Position numbers and translations under genes: made by a program. Shown here piece after piece: positions 9,363 to 19,296 of a stretch of 64,000 nt of DNA (within the stretch, counting starts at the first letter, position 1; the number at the start of each line of letters is the position of its first letter). The notes beneath the pieces were generated by a model, which had not been told where the DNA came from, ran no database searches, and saw only the letters and a list, made by a program, of their open reading frames with translations. Source of the DNA: Nocardia jinanensis (GTDB lineage: Bacteria; Actinomycetota; Actinomycetes; Mycobacteriales; Mycobacteriaceae). The stretch spans positions 101,865 to 165,864 of the forward strand of contig NZ_BMMH01000013.1 in NCBI RefSeq assembly GCF_014645735.1, written 5' to 3'.

Positions 9363-10907
9363 CTACCGGGCGGCGACCAATTCGGCGCAGCGCTCGCCGA
9401 CCAGCATCACCGTGAGGTTCGGGTTCACGGTGGTGAGCTCGGGGAACACCGAGGCGTCGGCCACACGCAGGCCGTCGACGCCCTTCACCCGCAGCTCCGG
9501 GTCCAGCGGGCTCATGGGGTCGTCGGCGGCGCCCATCCGCACTGTTCCGGCCGGGTGGTAGACGGTGTTGTGGGTGCGGCGGATGTAATCGGCCAATCGA
9601 GTGTCCGCCTGTATATCGGAGCCCGGGTACAGCTCACGGGCCACCCAGCCGGAAAGCGGTGCGGCCGAGGCTATTTCGCGAGCCTTTCGGATACCCGCGA
9701 TCATCACACGCAGATCGTGACCTTCGGGATCGGTGAAGTAACGCGGGTCGACCCGGGGCTTGTCGCGGAAGTCGCGCGAACGCAGTCGGACCGTGCCGCG
9801 GGAGCGGGCGTGGGTGACGTTCGGCGTAAGGCAGAAGGTGTCCTCCGCGGTCGGGTACCCCTGCCGCAGCGTGTGCATATCGAACGGCACACTGCCGTAG
9901 TGCATCATCAGGTCCGGGCGGTCCAGCCCGTCCACGGTCGGCGTGAAGATGCCGGCCTCCCACCATTGAGTGGAGCTGCGCACCATCGGCCGAGTCGTCT
10001 CGAAACCGATGACGCCCTCCGGGTGGTCTTGCAGATGAGCGCCGACGCCCGGGGAGTCGACGAGCACGTCGATGCCGTGCTGTCGCAGGTGATCCGCGGG
10101 TCCGATGCCCGACAGCATGAGCAGCTTCGGCGAATCGATGGCGCCGGCGGAGACGATGATCTCGCGGGCGGCCGAGATCCGGGTGCGGCCGAAAGCATTG
10201 TCGGTGATATCGACTCCGATCGCCCGCCCACCGGAGACGATGATCCGCTTCGCCCACGAGCCGGTCCGAAGGGTGAGATTCGGCCGGTCGAGGTACGGGT
10301 GCAGATAGCTCACCGACGAAGACGATCGGGTGCCGTCGGCGCGACGGTTGATCTGGAAGAAGTTGGCACCGTTGACGACGGTTCGTCCCGCATTGAATTC
10401 GGCGCGGGGGATTCCGATGGCTTCGCAGGAGTCGAGCAGCGCTACCCCGCACGGATCGTCGGGCGCGACGGTCATGATGTGGACGGGCCCGCTGCGGCCG
10501 TGATGGTCGCCGGGGGCATCGTTGGTCTCGATCAGGGAATACAGCCGATAGACGGCGTCCGCGCCCCAGCCCGCGCAGCCGTGGTCGTTTTCCCACGAGT
10601 CGAGGTCTTCACGCGGAGCCCAGAACGCGATGCAGCTGTTGTGGGAGGAACATCCACCGAGCACTTTCGCGCGGGCGTGGCGCATGAACGAGTTGCCGTT
10701 CTCCTGCGGCTCGATGAGGTAGTCCCAGTCGTAGCCCGATTCGAGCAGCTCCATCCACCGGTCGAGCCGCAGCACGGCTTCGTTGCCGACGTCGGTGGGC
10801 CCGGCCTCGAGCAGGCAGACCGTCACCGAGGGATCCTGCGACAACCGCGCCGCGACAACCGCGCCGGCGGACCCGCCGCCGACGATCACGTAGTCGTACT
10901 CGCTCAC
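9363..10907 (-). CDS. codA: Choline oxidase (GMC flavoprotein)
   Basis: 514 aa from GTG 10907, which has GGGAG upstream. The FAD-binding GGGSAG is at residues 10-15. LDRWMELLESGYDWDY, PQENGNSFMRHARAK and CSSHNSCIAFWAPRED closely match Arthrobacter choline oxidase as I recall it. His89 in CSSHNSC corresponds to its His99, the residue covalently bound to FAD; MMHYGSVPFDM and HNTVYHPAGTVRMG carry the other active-site His residues. This argues for choline oxidase (choline to betaine in two steps, making H2O2) rather than the dehydrogenase BetA. It is the third gene of an operon with an aldehyde dehydrogenase and a BCCT transporter, giving choline uptake and glycine-betaine synthesis for osmoprotection. 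Confidence 0.9.
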   Translation of the reverse strand: MSEYDYVIVGGGSAGAVVAARLSQDPSVTVCLLEAGPTDVGNEAVLRLDRWMELLESGYDWDYLIEPQENGNSFMRHARAKVLGGCSSHNSCIAFWAPREDLDSWENDHGCAGWGADAVYRLYSLIETNDAPGDHHGRSGPVHIMTVAPDDPCGVALLDSCEAIGIPRAEFNAGRTVVNGANFFQINRRADGTRSSSSVSYLHPYLDRPNLTLRTGSWAKRIIVSGGRAIGVDITDNAFGRTRISAAREIIVSAGAIDSPKLLMLSGIGPADHLRQHGIDVLVDSPGVGAHLQDHPEGVIGFETTRPMVRSSTQWWEAGIFTPTVDGLDRPDLMMHYGSVPFDMHTLRQGYPTAEDTFCLTPNVTHARSRGTVRLRSRDFRDKPRVDPRYFTDPEGHDLRVMIAGIRKAREIASAAPLSGWVARELYPGSDIQADTRLADYIRRTHNTVYHPAGTVRMGAADDPMSPLDPELRVKGVDGLRVADASVFPELTTVNPNLTVMLVGERCAELVAAR

Positions 10908-10954
10908 TTCTGCTCCCTTCGAGTGGATCGCGGAATCGACCGGGCCCGCCGTGG

Positions 10955-12460
10955 TCACCGTGCGTCGGCGAACCATCCGGTGACACCCGGCCGGAGGTTC
11001 TCGTACACATGCTTGGTTTCGCGGTACTCGTGCAGGCCGGACGACCCCAGCTCACGGCCGATACCGGAACGGCCGTAGCCGCCCCATTCGGCCTGCGGCA
11101 GGTACGGTCCGAAGTCGTTGATCCAGACGGTGCCGTGCCGCAGCCGGGCGGCGATGCGGCGGGCGCGCGCGGTATCCGACGACCACACCGCACCGGCGAG
11201 GCCGTAGTCGGTGTCATTGGCGATGACGACGGCCTCGTCCTCGGTGCGGAACGTCTCGACGGTGACGGTCGGCCCGAACCCCTCGTCGTGAACGCAGGCC
11301 ATCTCGCGGGTGGCGCCGTCGATAACGGTCGGCAGGTAGAAGTAGCCGCCGTCCAGATTCCCGGCGCCCCGGTCGCCGGTCGCGAACGCTCCGCCGGTCC
11401 GGATGATCGCGCCGTCGGCACGGGCCTGCTCGACATAGGCGTGCACTTTATCGCGGTGCGCGGCGGAGATGAGCGGTCCGGTCTCGGTGCCCGCGGCGTC
11501 GGGGAGCCCGATCCGGATCTGTTCGGCCCGCCGCACCAGTTCATCGACGAACCGGTCGTGCGCCGACTCCTCGATGACCAGCCTGGCCCCGGCCGAGCAG
11601 ACCTGGCCGGAATGCAGGAACGCCGCGTTCAAAGCGTTGTCGACGGCGGCGGCGAGCCTGTCGTCGGTATCGCAGGCATCGGCGAAGATCACATTCGGAT
11701 TCTTGCCGCCGAGCTCGAGCGCCACCTTCTTGACGGTCGCCGCCGCCTCGCGGGCGATGACCCGGCCGGTGGCGAGACCGCCGGTGAAGGAGACGAGGTC
11801 GACATCGCGATGGGCCGACAGCGGTGCGCCGGCGACGGCGCCGGCGCCGAGCACGAGGTTGGCCACACCGGGCGGCACGCCGAGGTCGTGGAGTACCGAC
11901 AGCAGCAGAATCGAGGTGTGCGGTGTCAGCTCCGACGGTTTGAGGACGAACGTATTGCCCGCGGCCAGCGCCGGCGCGACCTTCCACGCCGCCTGGAGCA
12001 GCGGGTAGTTCCACGGGGTGATGAGCCCGCATACGCCGATCGGTTCGTAGACGATCCGGGAGTCGATATCAGGCGAGCCGGCGTCGACGATACGGCCGGG
12101 ATCCTCGGCCGCGAGCTTGCCGAAATATCTGAAGCAGTTCGCGATATCGGACATATCGATATCCGATTCGTACGGCCGTTTTCCGGTATCGCCGGTTTCG
12201 GCCCGGACGAACTCCGCGCGCCGGGCGTCGATCGCGCCGGCGACCTTCAGCAGTAGGTCGCCCCGCTCCGAGGCCGAGGTCTGCCGCCAGGGGCCCGCGT
12301 CGAAGGCGCGGCGGGCGGCAGCGATGGCCGCCGCGGTATCGGCGGCATCCGCTTCGGCGACGACACCCACGACGGAATTGTCCGCAGGACACCTGATCTC
12401 ACGCACCGTGCCGGACGCCGCGGCCCGCCAGGTGCCGTCGATGTACAGAGTCGCGCTCAT
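10955..12460 (-). CDS. Betaine-aldehyde dehydrogenase-like ALDH
   Basis: NAD(P)-dependent aldehyde dehydrogenase of 501 aa. ITPWNYPLLQAAWK and the NAD-binding SFTGG are present; the general base is Glu249 (LELGGKN) and the nucleophile Cys288 (SGQVCSAG). The start ATG overlaps the transporter stop as ATGA (12457-12460), so translation is coupled, and choline oxidase starts 47 bp downstream. Context makes betaine aldehyde the likely substrate. Choline oxidase can itself carry out the second oxidation, so this enzyme may act as a back-up or clear released aldehyde. Confidence 0.88.
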   Translation of the reverse strand: MSATLYIDGTWRAAASGTVREIRCPADNSVVGVVAEADAADTAAAIAAARRAFDAGPWRQTSASERGDLLLKVAGAIDARRAEFVRAETGDTGKRPYESDIDMSDIANCFRYFGKLAAEDPGRIVDAGSPDIDSRIVYEPIGVCGLITPWNYPLLQAAWKVAPALAAGNTFVLKPSELTPHTSILLLSVLHDLGVPPGVANLVLGAGAVAGAPLSAHRDVDLVSFTGGLATGRVIAREAAATVKKVALELGGKNPNVIFADACDTDDRLAAAVDNALNAAFLHSGQVCSAGARLVIEESAHDRFVDELVRRAEQIRIGLPDAAGTETGPLISAAHRDKVHAYVEQARADGAIIRTGGAFATGDRGAGNLDGGYFYLPTVIDGATREMACVHDEGFGPTVTVETFRTEDEAVVIANDTDYGLAGAVWSSDTARARRIAARLRHGTVWINDFGPYLPQAEWGGYGRSGIGRELGSSGLHEYRETKHVYENLRPGVTGWFADAR

Positions 12461-14670
12461 GTGGTTGGTTTCCCTTCGGGATCGCTGTCGGTGACGTCGG
12501 TGCCGCCAGGTTTCGGCTCGTGCTGTTCGCTCGCCGAGCGTCGCAGGTAGAGATAGCCGAGATGGCTTTCGTACTGATCGAGAATGTCGCCGATGATCTG
12601 CTCGCGGCCGTAGCTGTTGAGCGAGTATCCCTGTGACCCCTCCGCGAGATACACCTCGCAGCGGAAATAGCGGTCGCCGGAACGTTGCGCGAGTACCGCG
12701 TAGGTCGGCGTCGGGGCCGATATCGGGCACACCCGGTATTCGAACCGGGGCTCATTCGCTTGATCGACGAGCAGCCGTGGTGCGGGAAGACCTTCGCTGC
12801 GGCCGGATTCGTCGAGCGTCGCGGTGACACCCATGGTGCCGAATTCGCCGGTGACCTCCCGCATCGCCGGTACGACGGTGTTGGTGACGAACCTCCGCGT
12901 CGCCGCCGGGCCGGGATAGTGGACTGTGGCGAGCAGCCTGCGGCGCCAGCCGCCGTGTTCGGCCGGTCCGCGACCGGCCGCCAACGCCTTGGGCAGCGTC
13001 GTGCGGTAGCTGTCGCGCTTATAGGACTCGTTGCGCACCGCGCGCAGCAGCGCGATACCGATGAGCGCGAGCACGAACGAGAACGGCAGGCCCATGATGA
13101 TCGTGGCGTTCTGCAGGGTGGTGATAGAGCCCTCCGCGCCCGCGAACAGCATCGACAGGGTGAGCAGACCGATCGCCAGTGCCCAGAAGATGCGCGTGCT
13201 CTGCGCGCAGTCGGCCATCGGATCGGGCAGTTTCGATGTGAAATTGCCCATGACCAGCGCACCCGAGTCGGCGCTCGTCGTGTAGAACAGCAGGCCGGTC
13301 AGGGTGGCGACGCCGAGCAGCAGCGGTGCGCCGGGATACTGTTCGAGCAGCGAATAGAAGCCTACTTCGGCCCGTGCGGCCGTCGTCTCGGCGAATTCCC
13401 GGTCGTGCCGGGCCACGTTCAGCGCGCTGTTCCCGAAGATGGAGATCCACAGCAGGATGAAGCTGAACGGCACCACGAGCACCCCGAAGACGAACTGTCG
13501 CAAGGTACGACCACGCGAGATGCGCGCGAGGAACAGGCCCACGAACGGCGCCCACGCCACCCACCACGCCCAGAAGAACAGCGTCCAGGCGTCGAGCCAG
13601 GTGGTCGGTTCGTTGGGTGTCTCCGGATTGCGGTCCCAGGCGAAGGTATCCAGCGTCCGGTCGAGGAAGGTCGACACATAGTCGCCGGCGTTCTGCACGA
13701 GCGCATTGAGCAGGAAATCCGACGGGCCCGCCAGCAGGATGTAGACGAGCAGGGCGATGGCGAGGACGACATTGAGTTCCGACAGCCGCCGGATCCCCTT
13801 GTCCACGCCCGATGTCGCCGAAATCGTCGCGACGACGACCGACAGCGCGATGAGCCCGATCTGTACTGCCTTGCCCTGGGGGATGCCGAACATCTGCTGC
13901 AAGCCGTAGTTGAGCTGCACGATGCCGATGCCGAGTGAGGTCGCGATCCCGAAGATGGTGCCGAGTACCGCGGCGACGTCGATGGCGTCGCCCCAACGGC
14001 CGTGCACTCGTCTGCCGAATATCGGGTAGAGCGCCGCCCGGATGGTCAGCGGCAGGTTCTGCCGGAACGCGAAGTAGGCGAGCGCGCCGCCCATGAGCGC
14101 GTACATGGCCCAGCCGCTGATGCCGTAGTGGAAGATCGTCCAGGTCGTCGCCGCGCGGGCCGCCTCGTTGGTCTCGGCGGCGCCGGTCGGCGGGTGGAGA
14201 TAGTCGTACACGGGCTCGGCGACCGAGAAGAACATCAGGTCGATGCCGATACCTGCGGCGAAGAGCATCGATGTCCAGGTGAAGAGGCTGTACTCGGGTC
14301 GGGACTCTTCCGGACCCAGCCGGTAGGCGCCGTATCTGCTGGCACCGAGGAACACGACGAGGCCGACGATGCCCGTCGCGAGGATGAAGTACCACCAGCC
14401 GAACCAGGTGACGATGAAGGTTTTGACCCCGCCGACGACGGTCTCGGCACTGCTGGGCGAGGCGAGTGCCCAGAGAGCGAAGGCGAGCACGAGCCCGGCG
14501 GCCGAGAGGAAGACCGGTGTATTGACCGACCGGCGGTCCGCCCCGGGCCGAGCCGGGGTGGCGGTTTCCGGCGTCGCATGGGGGTCGGCGGCCCCGGTAC
14601 CCGCTACACCGGCCCGTTCCGGCTCGGGGCCGGCGTTGTCCCTGTCCGGAGGATCACTGAGACCGCCCAT
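12457..14670 (-). CDS. betT: BCCT-family choline/betaine transporter, BetT type
   Basis: 737 aa. An N-terminal tail of about 50 residues precedes twelve predicted membrane segments. The BCCT signature is clear: FFWAWWVAWAPFVGLFLARISRGRT (about residues 350-375), plus GIGIDLMFFSVAEP and TSADSGALVMG. After the last span there is a cytosolic C-terminal domain of about 200 residues, the feature that separates BetT-like carriers from short BCCT proteins and is linked to osmotic activation. The start ATG 14670 is chosen because upstream sequence looks non-coding and a YihY gene diverges 105 bp away. It heads the choline-to-betaine operon. Confidence 0.88.
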   Translation of the reverse strand: MGGLSDPPDRDNAGPEPERAGVAGTGAADPHATPETATPARPGADRRSVNTPVFLSAAGLVLAFALWALASPSSAETVVGGVKTFIVTWFGWWYFILATGIVGLVVFLGASRYGAYRLGPEESRPEYSLFTWTSMLFAAGIGIDLMFFSVAEPVYDYLHPPTGAAETNEAARAATTWTIFHYGISGWAMYALMGGALAYFAFRQNLPLTIRAALYPIFGRRVHGRWGDAIDVAAVLGTIFGIATSLGIGIVQLNYGLQQMFGIPQGKAVQIGLIALSVVVATISATSGVDKGIRRLSELNVVLAIALLVYILLAGPSDFLLNALVQNAGDYVSTFLDRTLDTFAWDRNPETPNEPTTWLDAWTLFFWAWWVAWAPFVGLFLARISRGRTLRQFVFGVLVVPFSFILLWISIFGNSALNVARHDREFAETTAARAEVGFYSLLEQYPGAPLLLGVATLTGLLFYTTSADSGALVMGNFTSKLPDPMADCAQSTRIFWALAIGLLTLSMLFAGAEGSITTLQNATIIMGLPFSFVLALIGIALLRAVRNESYKRDSYRTTLPKALAAGRGPAEHGGWRRRLLATVHYPGPAATRRFVTNTVVPAMREVTGEFGTMGVTATLDESGRSEGLPAPRLLVDQANEPRFEYRVCPISAPTPTYAVLAQRSGDRYFRCEVYLAEGSQGYSLNSYGREQIIGDILDQYESHLGYLYLRRSASEQHEPKPGGTDVTDSDPEGKPTT

Positions 14671-14775
14671 GTGACGAACCGTAGTCGCGGATGTTCCGTG
14701 TCGGTCCCAGGCACGAGGGTCGCGTTTGCGCCGCGCGCCGCGCGGGTAGATGACAGAACCGGAGGTGATGCCGGG

Positions 14776-15696
14776 GTGAAACGGCGTTTTCGCAGGTTGA
14801 GCGCACGAGTGCTGCGACGCGCCGAAGCCCGGGTCGCAGTCCGGACGCTGCGGGCGGCATGGTCGGACCAACTGTCCGACTGGGCCGCCGCCCTGACCTA
14901 CTACAGCATGCTGTCACTGTTCCCCGCCCTGCTGCTCACCGTTGCGGTACTCGGCCTGGCCGGTCCGGAGCCGACCGGTGCGCTGGCGGGCGCGGCGGGG
15001 CATCTGGGCCCGGAGGGCAGCGGCACCCTGCTCGCCGATTCGGTGCGCCACCTGCAGCAGGTCCGGGCCTGGTCGGCACCGATCGCGATCGCGGGGCTGG
15101 TATCGGGCTTGTGGACGGCGTCGGGCTATATCGGCGCGTTCATCCGGGCCGCCAACGCTCTGTACGGGGTCGTGGAGAGCAGGTCCTGGGTGAGAACTGT
15201 ACTTCTGCAGTTGTCGTTCAGCGTCGTGCTGATCCTGATGCTGGTAATCACCGGACTCGGCTTCGTGGTGACCAACGGTATGGCCGGGCGATTCGGTGGT
15301 CTGGTCGCGAGCCTGCCGTACGTCCACGGCGCCTGGATGATCCTCCAATGGCTCGTGCTCGCTCTCGGGGTGAGCTTCGCACTCTCGCTGCTCTACTGGG
15401 TCGCGCCGAATGTGCCCGGGCAACCGTTCCGGTGGCCGTCGGCGGGCAGCGCGATGGCGGTCGCCGTATGGCTCACCGGTTCGGCCGGCTTGTCGTTCTA
15501 CGCCTCGCATTTCGACTCGATCAACAAGGTCTACGGGTCGCTGGCCGCGGCGGTCCTGTTCCTCATCTGGTTGTGGGTCACCAATTTCGCGGTCCTGCTG
15601 GGGGCGGTTGTCGATGCCCAGCGGTCGCGCCGGCCCGCACCGCCCGCGCCGGAGCAGCAGACCACGACAGCGGAGGAAGATGCCGTCCCAGGGTGA
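14776..15696 (+). CDS. YihY/BrkB-family inner membrane protein
   Basis: 306 aa with six predicted membrane helices. Typical features are the DWAAALTYYSMLSLFPALLL block (about residues 35-55), the VSGLWTASGYIGAFIRAANALYG stretch and the C-terminal YGSLAAAVLFLIWLWVTNFAVLLGA. The charged tail PAPEQQTTTAEEDAVPG is cytosolic. GTG 14776 is the start because GGAGG lies 10 nt upstream and it begins the conserved region. These proteins were once called ribonuclease BN by mistake; their function is unknown. Divergent from betT. Confidence 0.85.
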   Translation: MKRRFRRLSARVLRRAEARVAVRTLRAAWSDQLSDWAAALTYYSMLSLFPALLLTVAVLGLAGPEPTGALAGAAGHLGPEGSGTLLADSVRHLQQVRAWSAPIAIAGLVSGLWTASGYIGAFIRAANALYGVVESRSWVRTVLLQLSFSVVLILMLVITGLGFVVTNGMAGRFGGLVASLPYVHGAWMILQWLVLALGVSFALSLLYWVAPNVPGQPFRWPSAGSAMAVAVWLTGSAGLSFYASHFDSINKVYGSLAAAVLFLIWLWVTNFAVLLGAVVDAQRSRRPAPPAPEQQTTTAEEDAVPG

Positions 15697-15755
15697 CCGG
15701 CAGCGTGCACACGAAATCTCCACAACCGGCGCCAGTTCTCTCCACACGCGATGGC

Positions 15756-15761
15756 TAGGCT
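15756..15761 (+). promoter_or_regulatory. -10 box of a probable leaderless promoter
   Basis: TAGGCT lies 8 nt before the response-regulator ATG with no SD between, fitting a transcript that starts at or just before the start codon. Confidence 0.5.
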
Positions 15762-15769
15762 CCCCGAGC

Positions 15770-16471
15770 ATGGAACAGAACGCACCGGCAGGGGGAGCGA
15801 CGGCGCGGCGGATCCTGGTCGTGGACGACGAACCCACCATTGCCGAATCTGTTGCCGCACGGCTGCGCGCCGAAGGGTTCACGGTCGCTACGGCGCACGA
15901 CGGGCCCACGGCGGTGACGGCGGCGAGCACGTTCGAGCCCGATCTCGTGGTCCTCGATGTGATGTTGCCCGGCTACGACGGGCTGGAGGTGTGCCGGCGT
16001 ATCCAGGCCGAACGTCCGGTACCTGTACTGATGCTCACTGCGCGGACGGACGAAACCGATCAGCTCGTCGGACTCGGCGTCGGCGCCGACGACTACCTGA
16101 CCAAACCGTTCTCGCTGCGGGTCCTCACCGCACGCGTGCACGCCCTGCTGCGCCGGGTCGAACGCGCCGCCGGGCGCAACGGCACCGTCACCGTGGTCGG
16201 CGATCTGCGCATCGACGCCGACCAGCGGCGGGTCTGGCGTGGCGGGGTCGAGGCCCAGCTCACGCCGCTGGAGTTCGATCTGCTCTCGCGGCTGGCCCGG
16301 CGCCCCCGCGCGGTCCTCGCCCGCGAGCGCCTGCTCGAGGAGGTGTGGGACTGGGCCGACGCCGCGGGTACCCGGGCGGTCGACAGCCATATCAAGGCGC
16401 TGCGCCGGAAACTCGGCGCCGACCTGATCCGGACCGTCCACGGTGTGGGTTATGCCCTGGAGACGCGATGA
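15770..16471 (+). CDS. OmpR/PhoB-type response regulator
   Basis: 233 aa. The receiver domain (residues 13-125) has the acidic pair DD19-20, phosphoacceptor Asp63 (LDVMLPGYDG), Thr90 and Lys112 (TKPF). The C-terminal winged helix (about 140-230) has LTPLEFDLLSRLARRP and VDSHIKALRRKL. No SD precedes the ATG; a TAGGCT -10 box lies 8 nt upstream, suggesting a leaderless message. The stop overlaps the kinase start (ATGA), so the two are translated together. Targets unknown. Confidence 0.92.
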   Translation: MEQNAPAGGATARRILVVDDEPTIAESVAARLRAEGFTVATAHDGPTAVTAASTFEPDLVVLDVMLPGYDGLEVCRRIQAERPVPVLMLTARTDETDQLVGLGVGADDYLTKPFSLRVLTARVHALLRRVERAAGRNGTVTVVGDLRIDADQRRVWRGGVEAQLTPLEFDLLSRLARRPRAVLARERLLEEVWDWADAAGTRAVDSHIKALRRKLGADLIRTVHGVGYALETR

Positions 16472-17568
16472 GCGAGCATATCGACGCACGCACCGGCCCC
16501 GATCGGCGCGACGGGCCCGGAGCCGTGCACAGCGTGCGGCGGGTATCGGATCGGCTGGCGGCGGTCCTGCCGCGGCCACTGGACCGGATCCGTTCCGTCA
16601 AACTGAAGCTGGCCGTCCTCATGACCTTCGCGGGCGGGCTCGCCTTCGGCTGGTTCCGGCTGCGGATCGGCTGGCTGCCGCCGATGACCACGCTGGCCGC
16701 CATGGTCATCGCGCTGGTGTCCTCCCAGTTCCTGGCGCACGGCATCACCATGCCGCTGCGTGAGATGACCGCCGCGGCCCAGCGGATGGCGCGGGGCGAC
16801 TACACGAGCAGAGTGCGCGCCTCGTCCCGGGACGAGGTCGGACAGCTCGCCGAGGCGTTCAACCGGATGGCGGCCGACCTCGCCGCCGCGGACCGGCAAC
16901 GCCGCGATCTGATCGCCAACGTCTCGCACGAATTGCGCACCCCGATCACCGCGCTGCACGCCGTGCTGGAAAATCTGGTGGACGGGGTATCCGAACCCGA
17001 CCCGAGAACACTGGAAACCGCTCTCGCCCAGACCGAACGGCTCGGCCGGCTCGTCGCCGAACTCCTCGATCTGTCCAGTATCGAGGCGGGCGCCGTACCC
17101 CTGGAACGCGAAGAGCTGAGTATCGCGGCACTTTTCGCGGATGTCGTGGCCGAGGCCGAGGTGACGACAGCGGGCCTGGGCCGCGGTATCCACTTCCGCA
17201 GCACGGTGGACCCCGATACCGCCACCGTGTACGCCGACCGGGCCCGACTGCACCAGGTTCTGCTGAACCTGCTGGACAACGCCGCCCGGCACGGACCGGC
17301 CGGCGGCGAAGTCCGCCTGCACGCCCACACCGTGGGCGGCGATGCCGTCCTCGATGTCGACGACGACGGACCCGGCGTACCGCGCGGGGAACGAGAACGC
17401 ATTTTCGACCGCTTCACGCGCGGCGGCCGGACCGACGGCGGCGGCACCGGGCTCGGGCTCGCCATCGCACGCTGGGTGATCGACCTACATCGCGGTCGTA
17501 TCGCCGTCATCGACCCCGGCTCACGGATCCGCGTGATCCTGCCGGCCACCGGGTCCCGCAACCACTGA
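16468..17568 (+). CDS. HAMP-containing sensor histidine kinase
   Basis: 366 aa. Two close membrane helices (about 48-64 and 72-90) leave almost no external loop, so it probably senses within or near the membrane. A HAMP linker (about 90-140) is followed by the H-box NVSHELRTPIT with His154, the N-box LLNLLDNAARHGP, and the G1/G2 boxes DDDGPGVP and GGGTGLGLAIARW. Cognate to the overlapping response regulator. The very small periplasmic part is the notable feature. Confidence 0.92.
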   Translation: MSEHIDARTGPDRRDGPGAVHSVRRVSDRLAAVLPRPLDRIRSVKLKLAVLMTFAGGLAFGWFRLRIGWLPPMTTLAAMVIALVSSQFLAHGITMPLREMTAAAQRMARGDYTSRVRASSRDEVGQLAEAFNRMAADLAAADRQRRDLIANVSHELRTPITALHAVLENLVDGVSEPDPRTLETALAQTERLGRLVAELLDLSSIEAGAVPLEREELSIAALFADVVAEAEVTTAGLGRGIHFRSTVDPDTATVYADRARLHQVLLNLLDNAARHGPAGGEVRLHAHTVGGDAVLDVDDDGPGVPRGERERIFDRFTRGGRTDGGGTGLGLAIARWVIDLHRGRIAVIDPGSRIRVILPATGSRNH

Positions 17569-17640
17569 CCCCCTCTCTCCCGAACCCCGGCTCGCCGATC
17601 GGCTCCGGGGGCGATCCCGCGCACCCACAGGAGGACGACC

Positions 17641-19266
17641 ATGCCGAGACGATCCACTCCGGACGGCACCGCGAGAAGGAAACCACCGGCCGAATCGGCT
17701 GCTGGTGCGGCCGATTCGGTGGAACCGACGGACACCGCGCGAGCGGCTGATACGCCGGACATCACAGCCGGGGCGCCGAGCGGTTCGGCTACAGCCGTGA
17801 GCTCACCGTCCACAGATCTGCGGGCGGAGGAGAAAGCGCCTGCACCGGCTGTGCCACCGCGATGGCAGCGGGTGGTCTACCCGGCGGGCGCACTGCCCGC
17901 CGTGGGAATCGCCGGGGTGGTCGCGGCCGCCACCGTACCCATCGATCGGCCCGGAATCGGTTGGCTCGTAGCGGGAGCCGTCGCGGCGGGCGCGGTGACC
18001 GGAGTCCACCGCCGGGCGGGTCGATCTCGGGAGTCGGACGGACCCGGCGAACCAGGGGATCGGGAACGCCTGTGGTGGGCGATCGCGGCACTGGCCTTGC
18101 TCTCGGTCGGCACCTTCCGAGCCGCCGGATGGTTGTTCGTCCTCTGTGTGGCCGCGGCGGCGGTGGCCGGATCGCTGGCGGTGGTGGGCCGACGATCCAC
18201 TCGGGGGTTGTTCCGCGACGCGGCAGCCGTCCCGCTGGCTTCGATCGGTGCTCTCGCCTGGGTTTACACGGCGCAGAGCAGCCTGCGTACCGGTGCCGGG
18301 GCTCGGCACCGGCGCCTCGGCGTATCCGCCGCTGTCACGGTGGGGTTGCTGGTGGTGTTCGTACCGCTGCTGGCCGGTGCCGACGCCACTTTCGCCGCGT
18401 TGGTCGAAGCACTGGTGCCACGGATGGACGGTGGCATCCTGGCGCGCTGGATCGTCGTGTTCCTGCTCGCGGCCATCGGATGCCTGAGCGCGGTGTACCT
18501 GCTCGCCGGGGCCGCGGCAGATGCCGGTGGGCGGGAACGTATTCCGCACCGGATGCTGGTCCGCGCGGAGTGGGGTCTGCCGGTCGGTGCGCTGACAGCG
18601 GTATTCGCGCTGTTCGTCGCGGCGCAACTGGTGGCCCTGTTCGGCGGCGACGATTATGTACAGCGCACCGCGGGCCTCACCTACGCCGAATACGCGCGCA
18701 GTGGATTCTGGCAACTGTCCGCGGTGACGGTTCTCACCCTCGCCGTCATCCTGCCCGTATTGCACAGGGCCGCGCGGGATTCAGCAGCGGACCGGCGGTG
18801 GTTGCGCGGGTCGCTGTGCACGATCAGCGGTCTCACTCTGGTAATGATCGCCTCCGCGCTCGGTCGGATGTGGACCTACCAACAGGCCTACGGATTCACC
18901 GTGCTCCGTCTCCTGGTCGGGACCTGCGAACTCTGGCTCGGTGGCGTGTACATCCTGGTGATCGTCGCCGTGCTGCGCCTGGAACCGGCCTGGCTGCCCC
19001 GGGCCACCGCGGGAACCGCCGTGGCCGCACTGCTGACGCTGTCCGCGCTGAACCCCGAGGGCCTGGTCGCCCGGGAGAACATCGACCGCTGGCAGCGCGG
19101 CGAGGAGATCGACATCGATTACCTCGCCGGCCTGTCGGCCGATATCGTCCCGGCGATCGACCGTCTTCCGGCGGCGGTCCGTATCGATCTGCGCCATCGG
19201 CTCGAATACCGATTCGACGACGACACCTGGAACAGCTGGAACCTGGCCCGTACGCGGGCGCGCTGA
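17641..19266 (+). CDS. DUF4173-type multi-span membrane protein
   Basis: 541 aa. A hydrophilic, disordered N-terminal 75 residues precede about 11-12 predicted membrane helices and a cytosolic tail. The block RAARDSAADRRWLRGSL, then ASALGRMWTYQQAYGFTVLRL, then LVIVAVLRL is characteristic of DUF4173/DUF4153 proteins, whose function is unknown. A strong AGGAGGA precedes the ATG. It lies 72 bp after the sensor kinase on the same strand, so it may be an output or part of that signalling operon. Confidence 0.8.
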   Translation: MPRRSTPDGTARRKPPAESAAGAADSVEPTDTARAADTPDITAGAPSGSATAVSSPSTDLRAEEKAPAPAVPPRWQRVVYPAGALPAVGIAGVVAAATVPIDRPGIGWLVAGAVAAGAVTGVHRRAGRSRESDGPGEPGDRERLWWAIAALALLSVGTFRAAGWLFVLCVAAAAVAGSLAVVGRRSTRGLFRDAAAVPLASIGALAWVYTAQSSLRTGAGARHRRLGVSAAVTVGLLVVFVPLLAGADATFAALVEALVPRMDGGILARWIVVFLLAAIGCLSAVYLLAGAAADAGGRERIPHRMLVRAEWGLPVGALTAVFALFVAAQLVALFGGDDYVQRTAGLTYAEYARSGFWQLSAVTVLTLAVILPVLHRAARDSAADRRWLRGSLCTISGLTLVMIASALGRMWTYQQAYGFTVLRLLVGTCELWLGGVYILVIVAVLRLEPAWLPRATAGTAVAALLTLSALNPEGLVARENIDRWQRGEEIDIDYLAGLSADIVPAIDRLPAAVRIDLRHRLEYRFDDDTWNSWNLARTRAR

Positions 19267-19296
19267 CCGCGCCGGGCCGGGTTCCGGCGGAGGAGG

